Shown here in pieces: positions 45,820 through 59,102 of a DNA stretch of 64,000 bases. Within the stretch, counting starts at the first letter, position 1. The number at the start of each line of letters is the position of its first letter. Source of the DNA: Sarocladium kiliense (Eukaryota; Ascomycota; Sordariomycetes; Hypocreales; Sarocladiaceae); NCBI GenBank assembly GCA_030734395.1, contig JAUZTG010000029.1, positions 2,480,001 to 2,544,000 on the forward strand. The letters run 5' to 3'. The notes beneath the pieces are model-generated. The model did no database searches. It was not told where the DNA came from and saw only the letters and a program-made list of their open reading frames with translations. Position numbers and translations under genes: made by a program.

Positions 45820-46810
45820 GTCGAGAATGTCTCGTGTTTGACTCTTGCAGGTCATGGTGTTCATTCAGAGCACTCGACAAGTGGCCTCTTCTCCTTTCTT
45901 TCACATTTCCTTCTTTTCAACGTTCACTCATGGCGTTTCTCTCTACAGCATTTGGTCTGGCGGCAGTCGTGCTTTAATTCGCCCTTTTTCGCCGCAAGTT
46001 CTTGAAAGCCGGCACGACATTTCATTTTCCTCTTGGAATCATTTCTGGGTTTTGTCCCTCTGTCTCCTTCTCTGACTTGTCTCGCTTTTCACCTGATCTT
46101 TGCGTTTGTTTTGCATCTGCTGGTGTGTGTACAACCCGCTCACACGCGGCCTTCGAGGAGGGAGGATATACCCGTTCTAAACGGAGGGCGGTCATCTGAT
46201 TTACATCCAGTTTCTTGGGAGATCTAAATTGTTTTGCTGCGCATCACTCCGATGGCCTCTATCTCGTATCTTGCAGGCGTATCCTTGCTTCCTATTTTGC
46301 CTTTCGGCTTGGGCGGTGGCGGCTGTTTGTGATTTATCTTGTTCCTCTCGTTCAAAGTACGAGTTAGCGTGATTGTGAAATGCAATTTGCCCTGATATGG
46401 GCTGTTCCTACTTCGCCTTCCTCGATTTCATATGTCGTGCTGTGATTTGCCTTGTTAATCAAGGGATACAACAACCTTCGTCTCGGGGAATCGTGCGTGA
46501 AAGACAAGCCATAGGGTCTCGCGTTGAAATGAAAGGAGGCTACAATCGTAAATAATACAGGACATAGACGTATACACAAGCAAAGCCGAACCAGCGACAT
46601 CATTTTGGATCCTTTCGATACACCCCTTAAAGTCATAGTCAGGTTCGATCAAAGCAAAAAGAGGACGCCGCAGTCGAGCTCTCCGGGCTCACTCATCAAC
46701 ACACTTTTCGTTGTCCATCCATCGCAGAACTCAAGAAAAGCCTCTGTGACGTCCACTCGATTCAGGAGAAAAGAAATCAAACCCTCAGTAATGTCCTTTG
46801 GACAAACATG
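45820..46810. other. Convergent intergenic region
   Basis: About 1 kb between two converging genes; it holds their 3' UTRs. T- and C-rich sequence dominates 45890-46100. No gene seen. Confidence 0.5.
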
Positions 46811-47940
46811 TCACCTGTCCTTGCCCTCCTCAAAGTAGAATTTCCCCAGCTCACCACCACGACCTGGACTACCCAACGCAGAGGGACCAGATCGCGTCTC
46901 GCCACTGTCGAGGGTCTGCACAATTCGCTCTGCAGTCTCGCGCATTGGGTGTTGTGATGGGCCACCTGCTCTCATCGACGCTGCTGATTCGCCAATATCG
47001 TCAACGTAGGGCTGTGGCTGGTCACCTGCCATCGGAGTATCTCTTTCTCGAGCGCGACCGTCGCTCAGCCCGGAGTTGGTCCTCTCGAGCATCCATGCCT
47101 GCTGTGCTGCGGTCGTTGATCCTGGGACTGGTCGTCGGTGGTAGATGGGCCCGGAGACTGTACTGCCAGCTCCCTCACCAAAGCCCACAAGTGAAGCGGA
47201 TCCATCATCGCTCATACGATCCTCGTACCCGCCGACAGACCGGGAAGCCATACCATCCATGTCCTCATCCATAGCGTCTGGATCGGCTCCCATACTGGCG
47301 ACACTCTCCGGTGCGTCACGGTAGTTCGTACCCGTACTAAGCATGTCCTCATCTCTCTCACCAGCAGTGGTCCTTGAGCCATCACGCTCCTCCTCACCGA
47401 CATGACTTTCGGTTGCGCTGGCAGTGCCAACAGTGCTCATTTTCGTGACAGCAGTAGGTTGGCCATTGCTGTCGAAGTACGCAGGTGTGAGGGGATGCTG
47501 GGAGTTTATGAAGTTGGCAGGGAAGCCGGTCGAGGTCGGCGTGGTCTGAGGTGATGGCGATGCGCCGCTGATGGAGTTCTGTTGGTGTTGTTGCGCCAGA
47601 GGTCGAAGGGTTGAGACACGCTCGAGACCAGCAAGTCGGGAGATACGATCAGCGCGCTCAGCTTCGAGGGAGGTTGTCGAAGGATTGTGAGTGTGACCGC
47701 GGGCGAACGGGCCGCCTTGCTGAGGAAGGTGACCTCGATGGCCATCTTTGATCGCGGTGGTGGACAGCGTAGAGAGGGAAGTGGTTGTGCTGGTCGGAGT
47801 ACCGCTGGGGATCATTAGCGGGGATTCAAACGAGTCATCTTGTCAGATTATGCAGAGACGCACGGCATATCATTGGGGGTATCCGGTTGGGAGCCCGGAG
47901 GCGGGAGGTTGATGAAGGTTGGATGCGACGCCTGCGTCAT
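46811..47940 (-). CDS. Conserved Ser/Thr/Pro-rich fungal protein of unknown function
   Basis: Two exons, 47940-47864 and 47804-46811, separated by a 59-bp intron (GTGCGT...CCCCAG with a GCTAAT branch); 356 residues. Exon 1 encodes MTQASHPTFINLPPPGSQPD and joins as NDMPGTPTSTTTSL. Beginning at the ATG inside the intron (47815) would lose this N-terminus. The protein is largely disordered: a motif-like LSTLSTTAIKDGHRG, a possible helix (AERADRISRLAGLERVSTL), an acidic Met/Asp stretch, and a short conserved-looking end (SPGRGGELGKFYFEE). No catalytic domain, membrane segment or signal peptide is visible. I do not know its role. Confidence 0.72.
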
Positions 47941-49323
47941 CTTGTGAAGCTTCGTGGTGGGACTCGACGAGTGCAACTGGGTATCGCGCGGCTTTCAAGA
48001 GAAGTACAGACAGCTTCTGACAAGAAGTCCCGAATCAAAACGAGGTAAGGTCGTACACGGAGTTAGTCGCCGAGGATATACTTGGGAAAGAACAGAGCGA
48101 GGCGCATTCGTGAGGCGAGGTGAGGCGATGGATGTTGAAGCTTTGACCGGCAGTGGGGGGACTCGACGGCGCGATTTGCAGCAGGGGACCCCGCGTCGCC
48201 CAGGCAAGCGTCACGCTACAGACAAAATCTGGAGGCGGCTTCAGTGGATCAGCGCACTAACGGGTCCCCTGGAACTCAGCGATGACGTCGCTGGTAGCAG
48301 CGCCTGACTGTGACAATACCTCAGACTATGGTACCTTGGGGCAGCGGCGCGTTCCAGGTTTACAGCGTGGGACCTACCCTAAAGCATCTAGATAATAGAA
48401 GAGTCGTGACGTTATGCGGTGTGACGAGACCGTGATCAGGTGTCAGACTTGTCCGGGTAGAAAGATGAGCCTTGATTCTCGGTTCACCCAAAGGTCAGCT
48501 TGTAACACTCAATTGGTCCCGCAATCACGTACATGCTTGCTACATGAAATGGGTGATCCGTTGGATCGTCAGCCGCGGAATGGGATTCGTCCACCTCTGT
48601 TTCGAAATCTAGGACATGGCTTGGCTTTTTCTTCACCCTCTCGTCACCCCGGTTTTGCTTCTCGCGCCAGCTAAGGTATCTTCTGCGAAGCTGGTAATGT
48701 CAAGTATAACTCTCCTAAAACTGGAAGTTGGAGAGTGGGGCAGCGGCTGCAGCGATGGTGTTCCTAAAAGTAAGGTAGCGTGAGAAGAAGGAACGGGGAC
48801 AAACTCAAAAGTCAGGATAGGAGAAGTAGTGGTCTGCGAGATCAGAGGGAAATGAACAAAAGCAGTTGCTTGGCATTAAATTCCCTTCGATTTCATATTT
48901 CCATATTTTTGGTACCTTTCTCAGCGTTCACACTGCCTTTTTACCACCGACGAGTGAAATCTTGAACAGCGTGTCTCTCATTAACGATTTACAATTAGTA
49001 CGTTTGGTGTTTCGTTTGGGCATCGACCCATAAGCAGAGGACTGGGGCTCTCTTGAAGGATAACAACATGCCTCATATAGACCGGAACGAGCAGGAATAT
49101 CCTCCCGAACACCATTAACCTAATTGGGCTTATTTTGGCTCTGCACACGATGCACTGACAAGGATACGGTTGTGATCATTATAGTTGGCGATCCAAAGCT
49201 ACGCTGAGCGTCACCCAAAGTTATGAATCAGCATGACCGAGATGTAAACACCTTTAGCCATGAGAGCCCCTGCGAAATCTTGCCTCCTCATTACGTTCTC
49301 AGGGCCGGCCTTAGATGTTTGGT
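47941..49323. other. Intergenic, no gene seen
   Basis: About 1.4 kb upstream of the Ser/Thr/Pro-rich gene and downstream of the small surface protein. No conserved frame or RNA gene found. Confidence 0.5.
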
Positions 49324-49638
49324 TTAGACCAGTGCAGCCATCCCAAAGGTCATCATGGCAAAGCCAGCGCTAAGCAGGATGAATCCCGGATCACGAACCG
49401 AGACTCCAGCTGCCGCGCCTTCCTGGTCATCCGGGCTTGAAGTCTTCTCGGCAGGCCTTCCCTCGGTTCCGGTCTCGTCGGTGATAATAGCGGTAGCTGT
49501 AGAGGTAGCTGTGATGATCGAGGTGCTGTTTTTGGCAATGGTGGTTGTGTTGGCCACGGGCATGGGGCTGGTGGCAGCCAAGACGCTGGTGAGAAGGAGC
49601 GTCAAGAAGACGAGGTACTTGGCAAAGAAGTTGGCCAT
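49324..49638 (-). CDS. Small secreted, probably GPI-anchored protein
   Basis: A single exon of 104 residues. It starts MANFFAKYLVFLTLLLTSVLAATS, a clear signal peptide. A short Thr/Ser-rich stretch with N-glycosylation sequons (NTT, NST) follows, then a Gly/Ala segment (EGAAAGVSV) and a C-terminal hydrophobic tail (FILLSAGFAMMTFGMAALV) with no basic residues after it, as expected for GPI attachment. It contains no Cys in the mature part, so it is not a typical effector. It probably sits in the cell wall or plasma membrane. Similar small proteins are common in ascomycetes and evolve fast. Confidence 0.7.
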   Translation of the reverse strand: MANFFAKYLVFLTLLLTSVLAATSPMPVANTTTIAKNSTSIITATSTATAIITDETGTEGRPAEKTSSPDDQEGAAAGVSVRDPGFILLSAGFAMMTFGMAALV

Positions 49639-51280
49639 TTTGAACGTCTGTAATTCCGTCCTTTAAAAAAAAAAGTGGTTTCGGTAACAGAATTGACGGC
49701 GAAAATTATAATGAATGTGCGGTAAGGAAAGCGAACGAATGGTTAACGAAGGACGGCAAGGTTCTGCTGGCGAAGCAAGAAATCCCAGTGATCTCTCGCG
49801 GCACCCTGAGTCTTTATGCCCTTCGCACAAGGGACTATTGATGCTCAATCTACGTCCATTGATCATGGTGAGACTTGTAAACAAGCCTCGACCGAGCAGA
49901 AAACGGCCACTGATATGCGCCATGTCCTGTCTCAGTCTCTTAACACTCACTATAGATATGAAGGCAGTCCAGCAGATCCGAGCAATTGGTAATTGTGACA
50001 CTTTTGGTCTGTTGCCATAGCTGGAGCCAACTAAACGCGGAATGGCTGGAATGGGGAATACTCTGCCGGCAGCGAAATGGGGCATTCCACCGTCAACGGC
50101 GGGATATTGGTGGCTGCAATCTTGTCTCGAACCTGCTACATATTGTCGTTTGTTTTCGACATGGAGGAGGACTCCAGTAGTTTGCATTGGCAGATCGACC
50201 AGGGGCATTCTGCATGGCTTTGCCTCTCGGGTCCGAAGAGTGGCCGATAGGATACGTACGGGTCGAAGATTTGTGATCCGGGGCGGAGCACATGCATCGA
50301 ACATGCTTAGGACTTCCCAGCGGATGTCGATTGAGCAAGGAAACAATCCTGCGAGTCCTGCATTGCGCAAGGCGGAGAACAATTTGTGATGATGGTACGT
50401 GAGGAGTCAACTGATGGAAGGAAGGGTTAGAGGGAAGGCGCGACGGCTTGTGCAACCCTTGAGAAGGTGGCAGACCAACACCACACATTCCCTTCCCTAC
50501 TCGAGAACAACCGTGACGGCTGCTATCACGCTCCGAACCTCTGTATCGTGGCTATCACCATTGAAGCAGGGAAACCGGATGAAACAAAAGCCAATCGATC
50601 CTGATCTGAGAATCTGCCTTCCAAGCAGAGCCCCTCCGAAAGCCTGACCAAAGTCCTCCGTCTACGCCGTTTGGGCTGCCCCTCACACCATCCAGCACCC
50701 TTGACCCCGGCGACGCGTGCCATGACAACATTGGACACTCCATCGTCCAGTGCAACGCAGCTGCAGTAGCCCATTATGGCTTATTAGATATCGAGCACCC
50801 GCGCAGGGGTCGCTGCCGATGACTTATCGCTTGGCCAGCCTCCATACGATCCAAGTCGTGGATTTCGGCCGATGAAACAGGCCAGCGGCGCGTCATGTTT
50901 CCGTTGCCGCTCTTTAGCTATCGCAGCAAGCCTGCCCGCTCGATCAAAGTACCATGGGCGGCACCAAAAGCCTTGTTCTCATAACCGGGGAGACATTGGA
51001 CCGTTGGAGCGGATGCTGGTCGCATAGCTTCCTGATGCCAGCCCTATTCACCACCATGCATGCATGACTAGGGCGTGGCAACGCCTGCCAACCAGGCTGC
51101 GACGATGGAGGCTGAGCGAGGTGCATAAGCAGTCAAACTGGAGGCCCATCCCGATTTCCGGAAGTCTTCAGCCTCAAAATTTTCGTGGAACCTTCAGATT
51201 CGATCCATACCCTGCTAGCAACACCCGGTTCGCCTCTTGATATCACACAGCTGGTATCGCGATGGTCTTTGAGGTACACA
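49639..51280. other. Intergenic, no gene seen
   Basis: About 1.6 kb between two divergent genes. A minus-strand frame at 49663-50382 (239 codons) is Arg/Leu/Ser-rich without a domain and is not called. The region holds promoters for the small surface protein and the NACHT gene. Confidence 0.45.
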
Positions 51281-54200
51281 ATGGTTCTTTATGATGGTCT
51301 TGACACACTCATTCAGTCGACCAATACTCCACGTCTAGAGTGAGGCCCAAGATGCCTAACCAGTCCCTTACTCGCAGATATCGCGGATACTGACGTCCCA
51401 CAGTCTCGTCTTCGTCCATAGTCTCGGCCTTGGGCCAGAGACAACTTGGCACGATGATAGCTCTGGTAAGAACTGGATCGAGGAGGCGGACTTCGTCCTC
51501 GGCCTCGGATGGAGAGTGAGGGTCATGTCTTTTCGCTACAACTCAGATATTGCCTCCAACATGTCCGCAGCCAGCATTGCCATTCACGCAAACGACCTTC
51601 TCTACCATCTTGAGAAGGCAATGGCCAAGTCTGATGTATACTCCCACTCCCAGGAATTGGAAGGCCGGAGAACATGCTAATGCCCTGCCAGAACATCGGT
51701 CTGTTTTTCATTGCACACGGACTCGGTGGTGCTATAGTAAAGAAGGTGGGAACTTAGAATGAGATGTATATTCGCAAGTCACGCTGACCAAAAGCATCTA
51801 GGCTTTGAGGGTGCGCGATCTAGCTTCGAATTGCCCTCGCGTAAGAGATGCTAGCACTGGCGTTGTATTCTTTGGAACTCCACATGTGGACACCAGTTCA
51901 GAAGCTTTGTTACAGACAGTCAGAAACACTGTACAGCTACTCCGACATGACCATCACACAATTGATGATGATGATGTTAGACACTTTGCTGCCGCTGTAA
52001 GCTCAGTCAACTCCACGTTCATCAGCACGAAACCGAAGGCACTTCAGAGCATCTCGTACTGGGAGGAAGAGGAATCACTGTGGAAGTCTGCCGATGGCGA
52101 TGAATGCTCGGGTTTAGTATGTGAGACTGTTTCTTTTGCCATCTTACCTTGCACTCATCACATTTATAGATCGTACCCAAGAGCTGCCAGAAGCCCGAGC
52201 TCTGGAACAACCTGGACATCTCGATAGGCTGCAAGTACTTAGATTTGCCGCATTTCCCAAGTATGTTTGATACTCGATTCACAAAGTTCATCAACGACTT
52301 TACAGGACTTGTGAACCGCGTCCTGGAGCATAAGACCGTGGTCATCAAGCCAGTGAAATTGCCGTCGGCTGAGTCTCCCACCGCTGGCCATGGAACGTCA
52401 TCAACCCGCAAGCGAGGCCGACGCACACGATCTGGGAGGGCCAGATCCGCTAGAGGTGACGTCGGTACCGACGACTCTGACACCGAAGATGAACATTTCA
52501 CGTCATGGCAAAAGCGAAAGCAGTACGAGGAAGACCGCACACGTCTTGACAGTTTCCTCCAGTCTCTGAGAGGTTGGTCTGATGAGAACACTGGACACGA
52601 CGTCTTTGTGGCGACTGGCACATGTGACTGGATCTTGGCTAGCCAGGCCTTGAGTATGTGGCTCGACTTTGCGACGTACGGTACATTCTTTTGGCTAGCT
52701 GAACCAGGGTCCGGGAAGACGCACGTTGCCAAAGCGTTGGCGACTCATATCGAGAAAACGAACACAAAGGACATTGTATTGACGTTCTTCTGCGGGAAAA
52801 ATGAGCGAGCACCTTGTTTATGGGATTATTTCACATGGTCTCTTCTTCAGGCTCGACCTTCACTGTTCACGTCGGTGCCAAAGAGACATCAGGGACGCGA
52901 TGAAGATAGCGAGCCCCTCAGCCTTGGAGACTTCGTCGACATTTGGGCCAGTCTTCGACAGTGCGAAGCTGACGATGACACGAAAGACACTGTGTGGCTG
53001 GTGATCGATGGACTGGAAGCGTGCGGCGACGAGATATTCCTCCAATTCTGGAATAGCCTGGAGCAGCTTAGGAAGCGCCAGGTCGATTCAAAGAAGCCAC
53101 TGGCGTTGCTAAAAGTGCTTTTCACGGGCACCCTTACTCCAGCTATGATTGCTGTTGCAGGCGGAGTGTCTCGGTACTCCGTATCGCCAGATCTGATCAA
53201 ACAAGACATAGCTCGCTACGTTGATACTCGCCTGAATAGGTGCATTGACAGCGAAAGCCTGCTAGACATCAAGGACAATGTCGAGAATCTGAGACAAGAG
53301 ATCAAAGAGGGCTCAAGTGACTACTGGCCCTTTGCAAGAGACGCCACCGCCGAGGTTGAGCTGATGTTGGGGAGAAATCTCGCCAAAGTGGCATCATTCA
53401 CTGGCCGCCTTCCGCGCAAGCTGGAAATGCATCTTCAACAAACACTGGTCTCACTGCGTCAATCCATTGGATCCTCACGATATCTCTATCCCCTTCTCAT
53501 CATTCTTGTTTCGAACCAGGGTGGCCCTGAGCTGAACATCTATCAGCTGAAAGATGCGCTCTCTTCTCTTTACAGTGCTAATGAGGTACAGAAACTTGAC
53601 CTTGCAGATCTGGTACTGAGACATTGCGGTGGACTACTTACCTGGACCGGAACAGGATCACTTTACTTCCGGCACTCTGGCTTCGTGGACTCATTAGGGC
53701 AAAAAGTCACCGATGCCCGGCGTAAAGCCAATCTTGCATATGTCTGCATGACATACCTACTCCAAGATCACTTCAAGGCAATGCCCCTGCCAGCAAACTT
53801 CAAGGATCCTTTGGTGTGGTTGAACGAGAATCATCCGTTCTATGCATATGCGGTTGAGAATTGTCTAGAGTTTGTCGCCGCGGCAGGCGGCGATGATGGC
53901 AGACTCCCACCTCTATTCCTACGCTTATTCCTCGAGGACTGCCCTCAATGGAAGATGGCTCGCGAATGGATCAAAGTGTGTCCAAGTTACCAATCCCCTT
54001 ATGAGGACTTTGAGACCCTCGCCATTATGCCGATAATCCGAGACGAAAGGCTGTTGCCAATCCTAGAACGAGTATGTCCGCCGCCGCCAGATCTCACGGA
54101 GTTTTCATTGGTCCAGCGTACAAAGCACCAGTTGAGAGCTTGGTGTCGACCTGCGGGCAACCATATGCCCCAATTCGCTCTACCAAAGGAATGGCTCAAG

Positions 54201-57197
54201 GCACGGACGGATCGTGAACACACTCCCCTACTTGCTGCAGCAAGGCAAGGCAACGTTAATGCTGTCCGATACATCCTGAAGTGGCATCCAAACGTCAATG
54301 AACGTGGAGGTCCTGATATGAGGTCCATCCTGATGATGCTGTACTGCAGCCAGTCCTTTGGAACTCCGGAAGAGAGATCAACGCGTTTAACGGCCATAAC
54401 GAGCGACTTATTGCAGCGAGGAGCAGATCTGAACCTCGGCGACAAGCGAGGTTCTTGCCCCCTCCACGTTGCTTGTGATCAAGCATCGCTGCCACTCACC
54501 CGTCTTCTATTGGATAACGGGGCAGACATCAACGTCAGTGATCAGGACGGCTGCACGGCCTGGCAGATTGCCTGCGAAAGGCGCTTCCCTGACTTGCTGG
54601 GTGAGCTGGTGGAACGGGACGTTGAGGTCGATTCGTTATTCGACTCCGGAGAGACGGCTCTTACGTACCTGACACGATGCGGCTGGCTTAAGTGTCTTCG
54701 TGTGGTCGTTCCAAAGGCTGATGTAAACATAATTGATCGCACAGGGGTTGCACCAATCCATCGAGCGGTGCAAGTTGAGGCAAACCGGTATGAAATCCTT
54801 GAGCTCCTTATCTCCAAACCTGGGATCAACCTGGATGCATTGCAGAGTCGCGTATTCGGAGACAACAACCCTGAAAGGGCCACGGCTCTTCTCATTGCCA
54901 TCACAGCGAATGACCACCGTGCTGCTGAGATGCTACTGCGGGCCGGGGCATCATCACATTACATGCCCGGTTTAGAAGTTCTCCCTCTCGAGCTGGCCGT
55001 GCGCCGCGGCAATCGCGCCATCGTGGAGCTTCTTCTTCGACATCGCGCCCCTGTCAACGAATTTCTCATCACCCGACGGAAACAAACCGCGCTCTCAACT
55101 GCTGCTACTGCATGCAGCGTCGATATGCTCAAACTTCTGCTGGACTATGGAGCAGACCCAACTATCGAGGATGGTCTGCAGCTTCCGAACGCGGCTCAGC
55201 TGATCGTGGAGTCAAAGTCCCCGAATGTTGATGCTCTCAAGCTGCTTCTCGACTGTCCCAATCCCCCAGCCATCGTCCAAAGTCAAAGCTTTGCCGAGAG
55301 CGAACATGTTGACTACAGCGAGATATTTATCAAAGCATGCAGTATAAAAGAGACGCAATTTGTACGGGCTCTCCTTGACCATGGTGTCGAGCTTTCTACC
55401 TGGTTGAAGCTTCCTGAACAATTTTCTCCTCTGCATGCTGCAGTTCGCTCCGGGAATCTGGAGGTTTGTCATATACTGCTGGAGAAGGAGCCACGCTTCT
55501 TGAACATGTTCTGCAGATGTGGTTCCAACATGTTTTCGCCTTTACATGAAGCCTGTTGTACCGGACAGCTGGAGATTGCCAAGTTCCTCCTCGAACAAGG
55601 CGCCGATGTCAAACTCCTGACTCCACACGAAGAAAGGTCATGCCTGTTGCTGGCATGTACTTTCTCAAGCCCTGAAATGGTCGAGGTGATTCTTGCCGCG
55701 GATCCAAGCATGGCGGATGTTCCCTCTTTCACAGGTTCATCGCCCTTACAGCACTCTTCAGGCCGAGGCCAAGTGAAGGTGACGGAAGAGCTCATCAAGG
55801 CCGGCGCTAGCCTGAGTAAGTGGCATCTTGGTAGGTATTCGTGCATATCTAGGACCGTCTTTCATATGATGGGTCCGTTGGCGATTCCTATGGTCAGATT
55901 GTATGTCAAGCACGGTCTGGACATCAATGTTCCCATCACAGCTTTCGGTCACACCACATTCCATTGTGCTATCGGAGCTGGCCATCCAGCAGTCATTCGT
56001 TGGATGCACGCGCAAGGCGGCAACGGAATACGAACATGTCGCATATCGGAAAAGTCGGAGGTTTGGGAGTTGGGTCTCCGCGCGATGGGGCAGAACATGT
56101 CACCGGAGGTTATTGAGATGCTCTTGGCATCCAACCGGGAAACCCTCGCAGATATGGATTGGTCGAGGCAAAACGCACTAGGGAGCTTTAGCTTTGGACG
56201 GAAGGCATATCTCTCGCGGCTACACTGGCTATGCGAGGAGATACGCGCAGATACTTCGCAAGATATCTTCGCGGCCATGATGGTCGAACCAGATTTATTC
56301 GGCATCACGCCTTTGGACCGGTCAATTGGGATTCGAAAATGCCGCCCAGAGTCACACGCTAGGGTTGCAAAAGTCACTCTGGCATTCATTGAATCTTACC
56401 TGGAAATGCCGAATTGGGCGCTCCTGGGTGAAATCAAGATGCTGCTCACAGCAAAGCTCGAGTACTACATTCCCGAGGACCTCGCCCCAGTCATGACCCT
56501 GCACTATTCGGTTCCCGGACTGAAGACGCTCCCCGATGGCCAGGTCGAGCAATCGAGCACCACACATTCGCGTCGTTGCCTGACTTGCCGATGGCCAATC
56601 TTTGAAAGGTGCTCTTTCTGCATCAAATGCGAACTTGCCTCGTGTTCCGCTTGTCTCGGAGGCGACAAACAACCCCCCTGCGAGCGCGCGGAGAAGCATT
56701 TATGGGTTGCCTTTGCGTTGGACTCGACAGTCAGCGTCCAATCTGTTGAGGTCCAGGCAGCTTTCGGGAGGATCAAGGCCGCACTGCTGCGAAAGAGTGA
56801 GGACTTGCAGGATGGTTTGAGAGACTCCAGTATTGCTGTTAGCGTCAAGGAAGACGATGGTGATGAGACAAACCATCTACAATCATCGTTGCAGCTTGCC
56901 ACCCTTCACGCCTTCAACATGCTTGCAATTCGCCGGTCTATCGGAACGATATATCTTCCTCTGTCTGTTCATGCGATCAAACTCATCTCACCTTTTCAAG
57001 GCCACATTGCCGAGATGAGGAAGTTCCACGAGCGGAAGATGCTAGACGAAGAGTCGACGCTGGAGAGGAGGATGGAGGAGATGCGGTATATGAGCAGTGC
57101 CATGGGCAGAATGGCGTACGCGGACGAGGGTTTATTCAGACAAGATATGGTGCTGGGCGAGATGGCCAGGTTGTTCTCCGAAACCGTAACGGCTTGA
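51281..57197 (+). CDS. NLR-like protein: alpha/beta-hydrolase-like domain, NACHT, ankyrin repeats, Cys-rich tail
   Basis: Five exons: 51281-51339, 51404-51635, 51692-51745, 51802-52116 and 52170-57197; introns of 53-64 bp with good branch sites; 1,895 residues. The N-terminal ~220 residues form an alpha/beta-hydrolase-like (SesB/DUF676-type) domain: LDLVFVHSLGLGPETTW, VMSFRYNSDI, FFIAHGLGGAIVKKAL and GVVFFGTPH. The usual Ser of HSLGG is Gly. A basic linker follows (TRKRGRRTRSGRARS). The NACHT NTPase has Walker A EPGSGKT (~399-405) and Walker B WLVIDG (~496-501). Ankyrin repeats occupy about residues 780-1350 (CPLHVACDQASLPLTRLLLD; SPLHEACCTGQLEIAKFLLE). Near residues 1690-1725 is a Cys cluster (CLTC, then CSFCIKC, CSAC) resembling part of a ZZ-type zinc finger. 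Fungal proteins of this order are candidate non-self or stress receptors; ligand and output are unknown. Confidence 0.88.
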
Positions 57198-57389
57198 TGT
57201 GACTTGGACAAGGGGTGCGCATAATTTTCTTTGACTTCATCAAGAGCAATATGAGTATACGGGAACCTGTTCATTATGACATCCACCGATATCACAGGCC
57301 AGTTATGACCTATGAAGGCCTTTCATCGAATGATCTACTAATGCCAGAACGCTGATGCACGCTTCTTTATGTCTCGTGCTCGCCCTTCC

Positions 57390-59102
57390 TCAAATCGTAA
57401 ATCTATAACCTGGGCTATCATCCCCCAGTTCAATTAGCTCCTCCTCTCTTAAACCTCTGTGCTCCTCCTTCATCTCGCCCTCGTCGCGGCGGTTGTTCGC
57501 TCGGCGGTACCATAGCCACATGAAAGCGTAGATAATTGTACCCATGGCTACCATGCTGAGGGTGACAGCGTGGCCTCGCATGTAGCGAGGTGCATCTTCA
57601 ACAGGGCTGGCCATAGAGATTAGCTTGGGGGTGCGGGATATGACGAGAAGCTTACTAGATAAAGGCCGACATGATGCCGGCGCAGTTTCCAATGGTGAGT
57701 TGGAGACCGGTAGCTGTTGTTCTCTTTCCATAACGAGGAGAATTGCTCGGTAGCTGCCGATTATGTTAGTAGACCACCCTTTCGTACCTCGTTCCCAATT
57801 GCTAGAAATACTCACCCAAGCAAGTGGCAAGCCCACCACGACGTACAGCCCACCAGCCACTAGGAAACAGCCAAAGTAGCGCACTCCTGAGGACGCACCG
57901 CCGAGCAAGACCGCGTATCCAATGACGCTGACACAGCCGAACGCAACGCAGAAGAGGCCGCGACGCTGGAGGCGATCGGAGAGGAAAGCGACGGTCATGT
58001 AGACTGCAGCGCCTAGGAAGTAGCAGGGAACGGTGAGAAGCTGGACTTCAGCGGGGTGCCAGGTGCCCATGTCTCGAATGATAGTCGGGAGAAACGTTGA
58101 GAAGCCTGGACACATGTTAGATGCCTCGAACCAAGGTTACAGAGCGGACTCGGAAGAGGATGAGGGAGACGTACCGTAGAGCATCACGTCGACGCCGAAC
58201 TGTGCAATAGAGAACGCCCAGACCTTCCAGTCCTTGAAAGCCTTCATCATGTCCACCTTGCTGAATTCCCTGCTGCTGGCGGTATTACCATACTGCCTCC
58301 GGTGCCTCTCCTCCATAAGTGCCTTCTCTGCATCGTACAAGAAGTACGCTGTCTGCGAATCATTCGGCAAGGCAAAGTAGGTAATCACTCCAAGCACCAC
58401 GCTCGGAATGCCTTCGATGATCATAATCCACCGCCACCCGGACATGCCCTGCACACCATCCATATGTCCGATCCCGTATGCCAATAACCCACCAAGCGCA
58501 CCGGCCACAGCGGCACTCACGAACAAATATCCAACCCGCAGTGCAATTTCATGTTTCGTATAGAAAAGTGTTAAATACACCGTCAATCCGGGGAACAAGC
58601 CAGCTTCCAAGGCGCCCAGAAGAAGTCGACACGCAAGCAGTGAAGCGTATGAGTTCACGAGACCGGTGAGCGTAGCGACGATGCCCCAGGAGACGGCGAT
58701 GAAGGAAAGCCAGCGACGCGGGGTGAAGAGTTTGAGAACGAGGTTGGAGGGGACTTCGAAGAGGAGGTAGGTGACGAAGAGAATGGAGACGGAAACTTGG
58801 AATTGCTGGGGGGTGAGCGAGAGGTCTTCCTCGAGGTGGTAGAGGCGGGCGTTGCCGATGTTGACTCTGGAGGTTATTAGTATAAGTGAAAAGTCCAGTG
58901 AGAGGTAGAAAACGTACCGGTCGAGGAAGCTGAAAAGGTATAAACCCATTACGAGCGGGATGATGTGAATATCCAGCTTCCTAAGTAGCTTCTTCTCATC
59001 GGCAACATCTTCCGGAGAGTGAGAGTCTTCGACATCTTGCATTGGCCCATCATCTGTGTCCAGGGCATCTCTCGCCGTTTTGTCGTCGAGCTTAGAACCC
59101 AT
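57390..59102 (-). CDS. MFS permease, anion:cation symporter (Dal5/Tna1-like) family
   Basis: Five exons: 59102-58918, 58866-58175, 58105-57816, 57753-57656 and 57606-57390, with introns of 49-69 bp; 493 residues, normal for the family. I start at the ATG for MGSKLDDKTARDALD; an in-frame ATG at 59261 adds Ser-rich sequence that looks like leader. After an acidic N-terminus come LLRKLDIHIIPLVMGLYLFSF and LDRVNIGNARL, the family signature of the first membrane helix and loop. Twelve helices can be placed. Also typical are EVPSNLVLKLFTPRRWL, GALEAGLFPGLTVYLT and GWRWIMIIEGIPSV. Relatives carry allantoate, nicotinate, biotin, pantothenate or similar carboxylates with protons across the plasma membrane; substrate here is open. 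It is transcribed towards the NACHT gene, ending 193 bp from it. Confidence 0.92.

Noticed and set aside
49663..50382. 239-codon minus-strand open frame
   Set aside because: No domain, Arg/Leu/Ser-biased composition, opposite-strand frames of similar quality, and no splice context.
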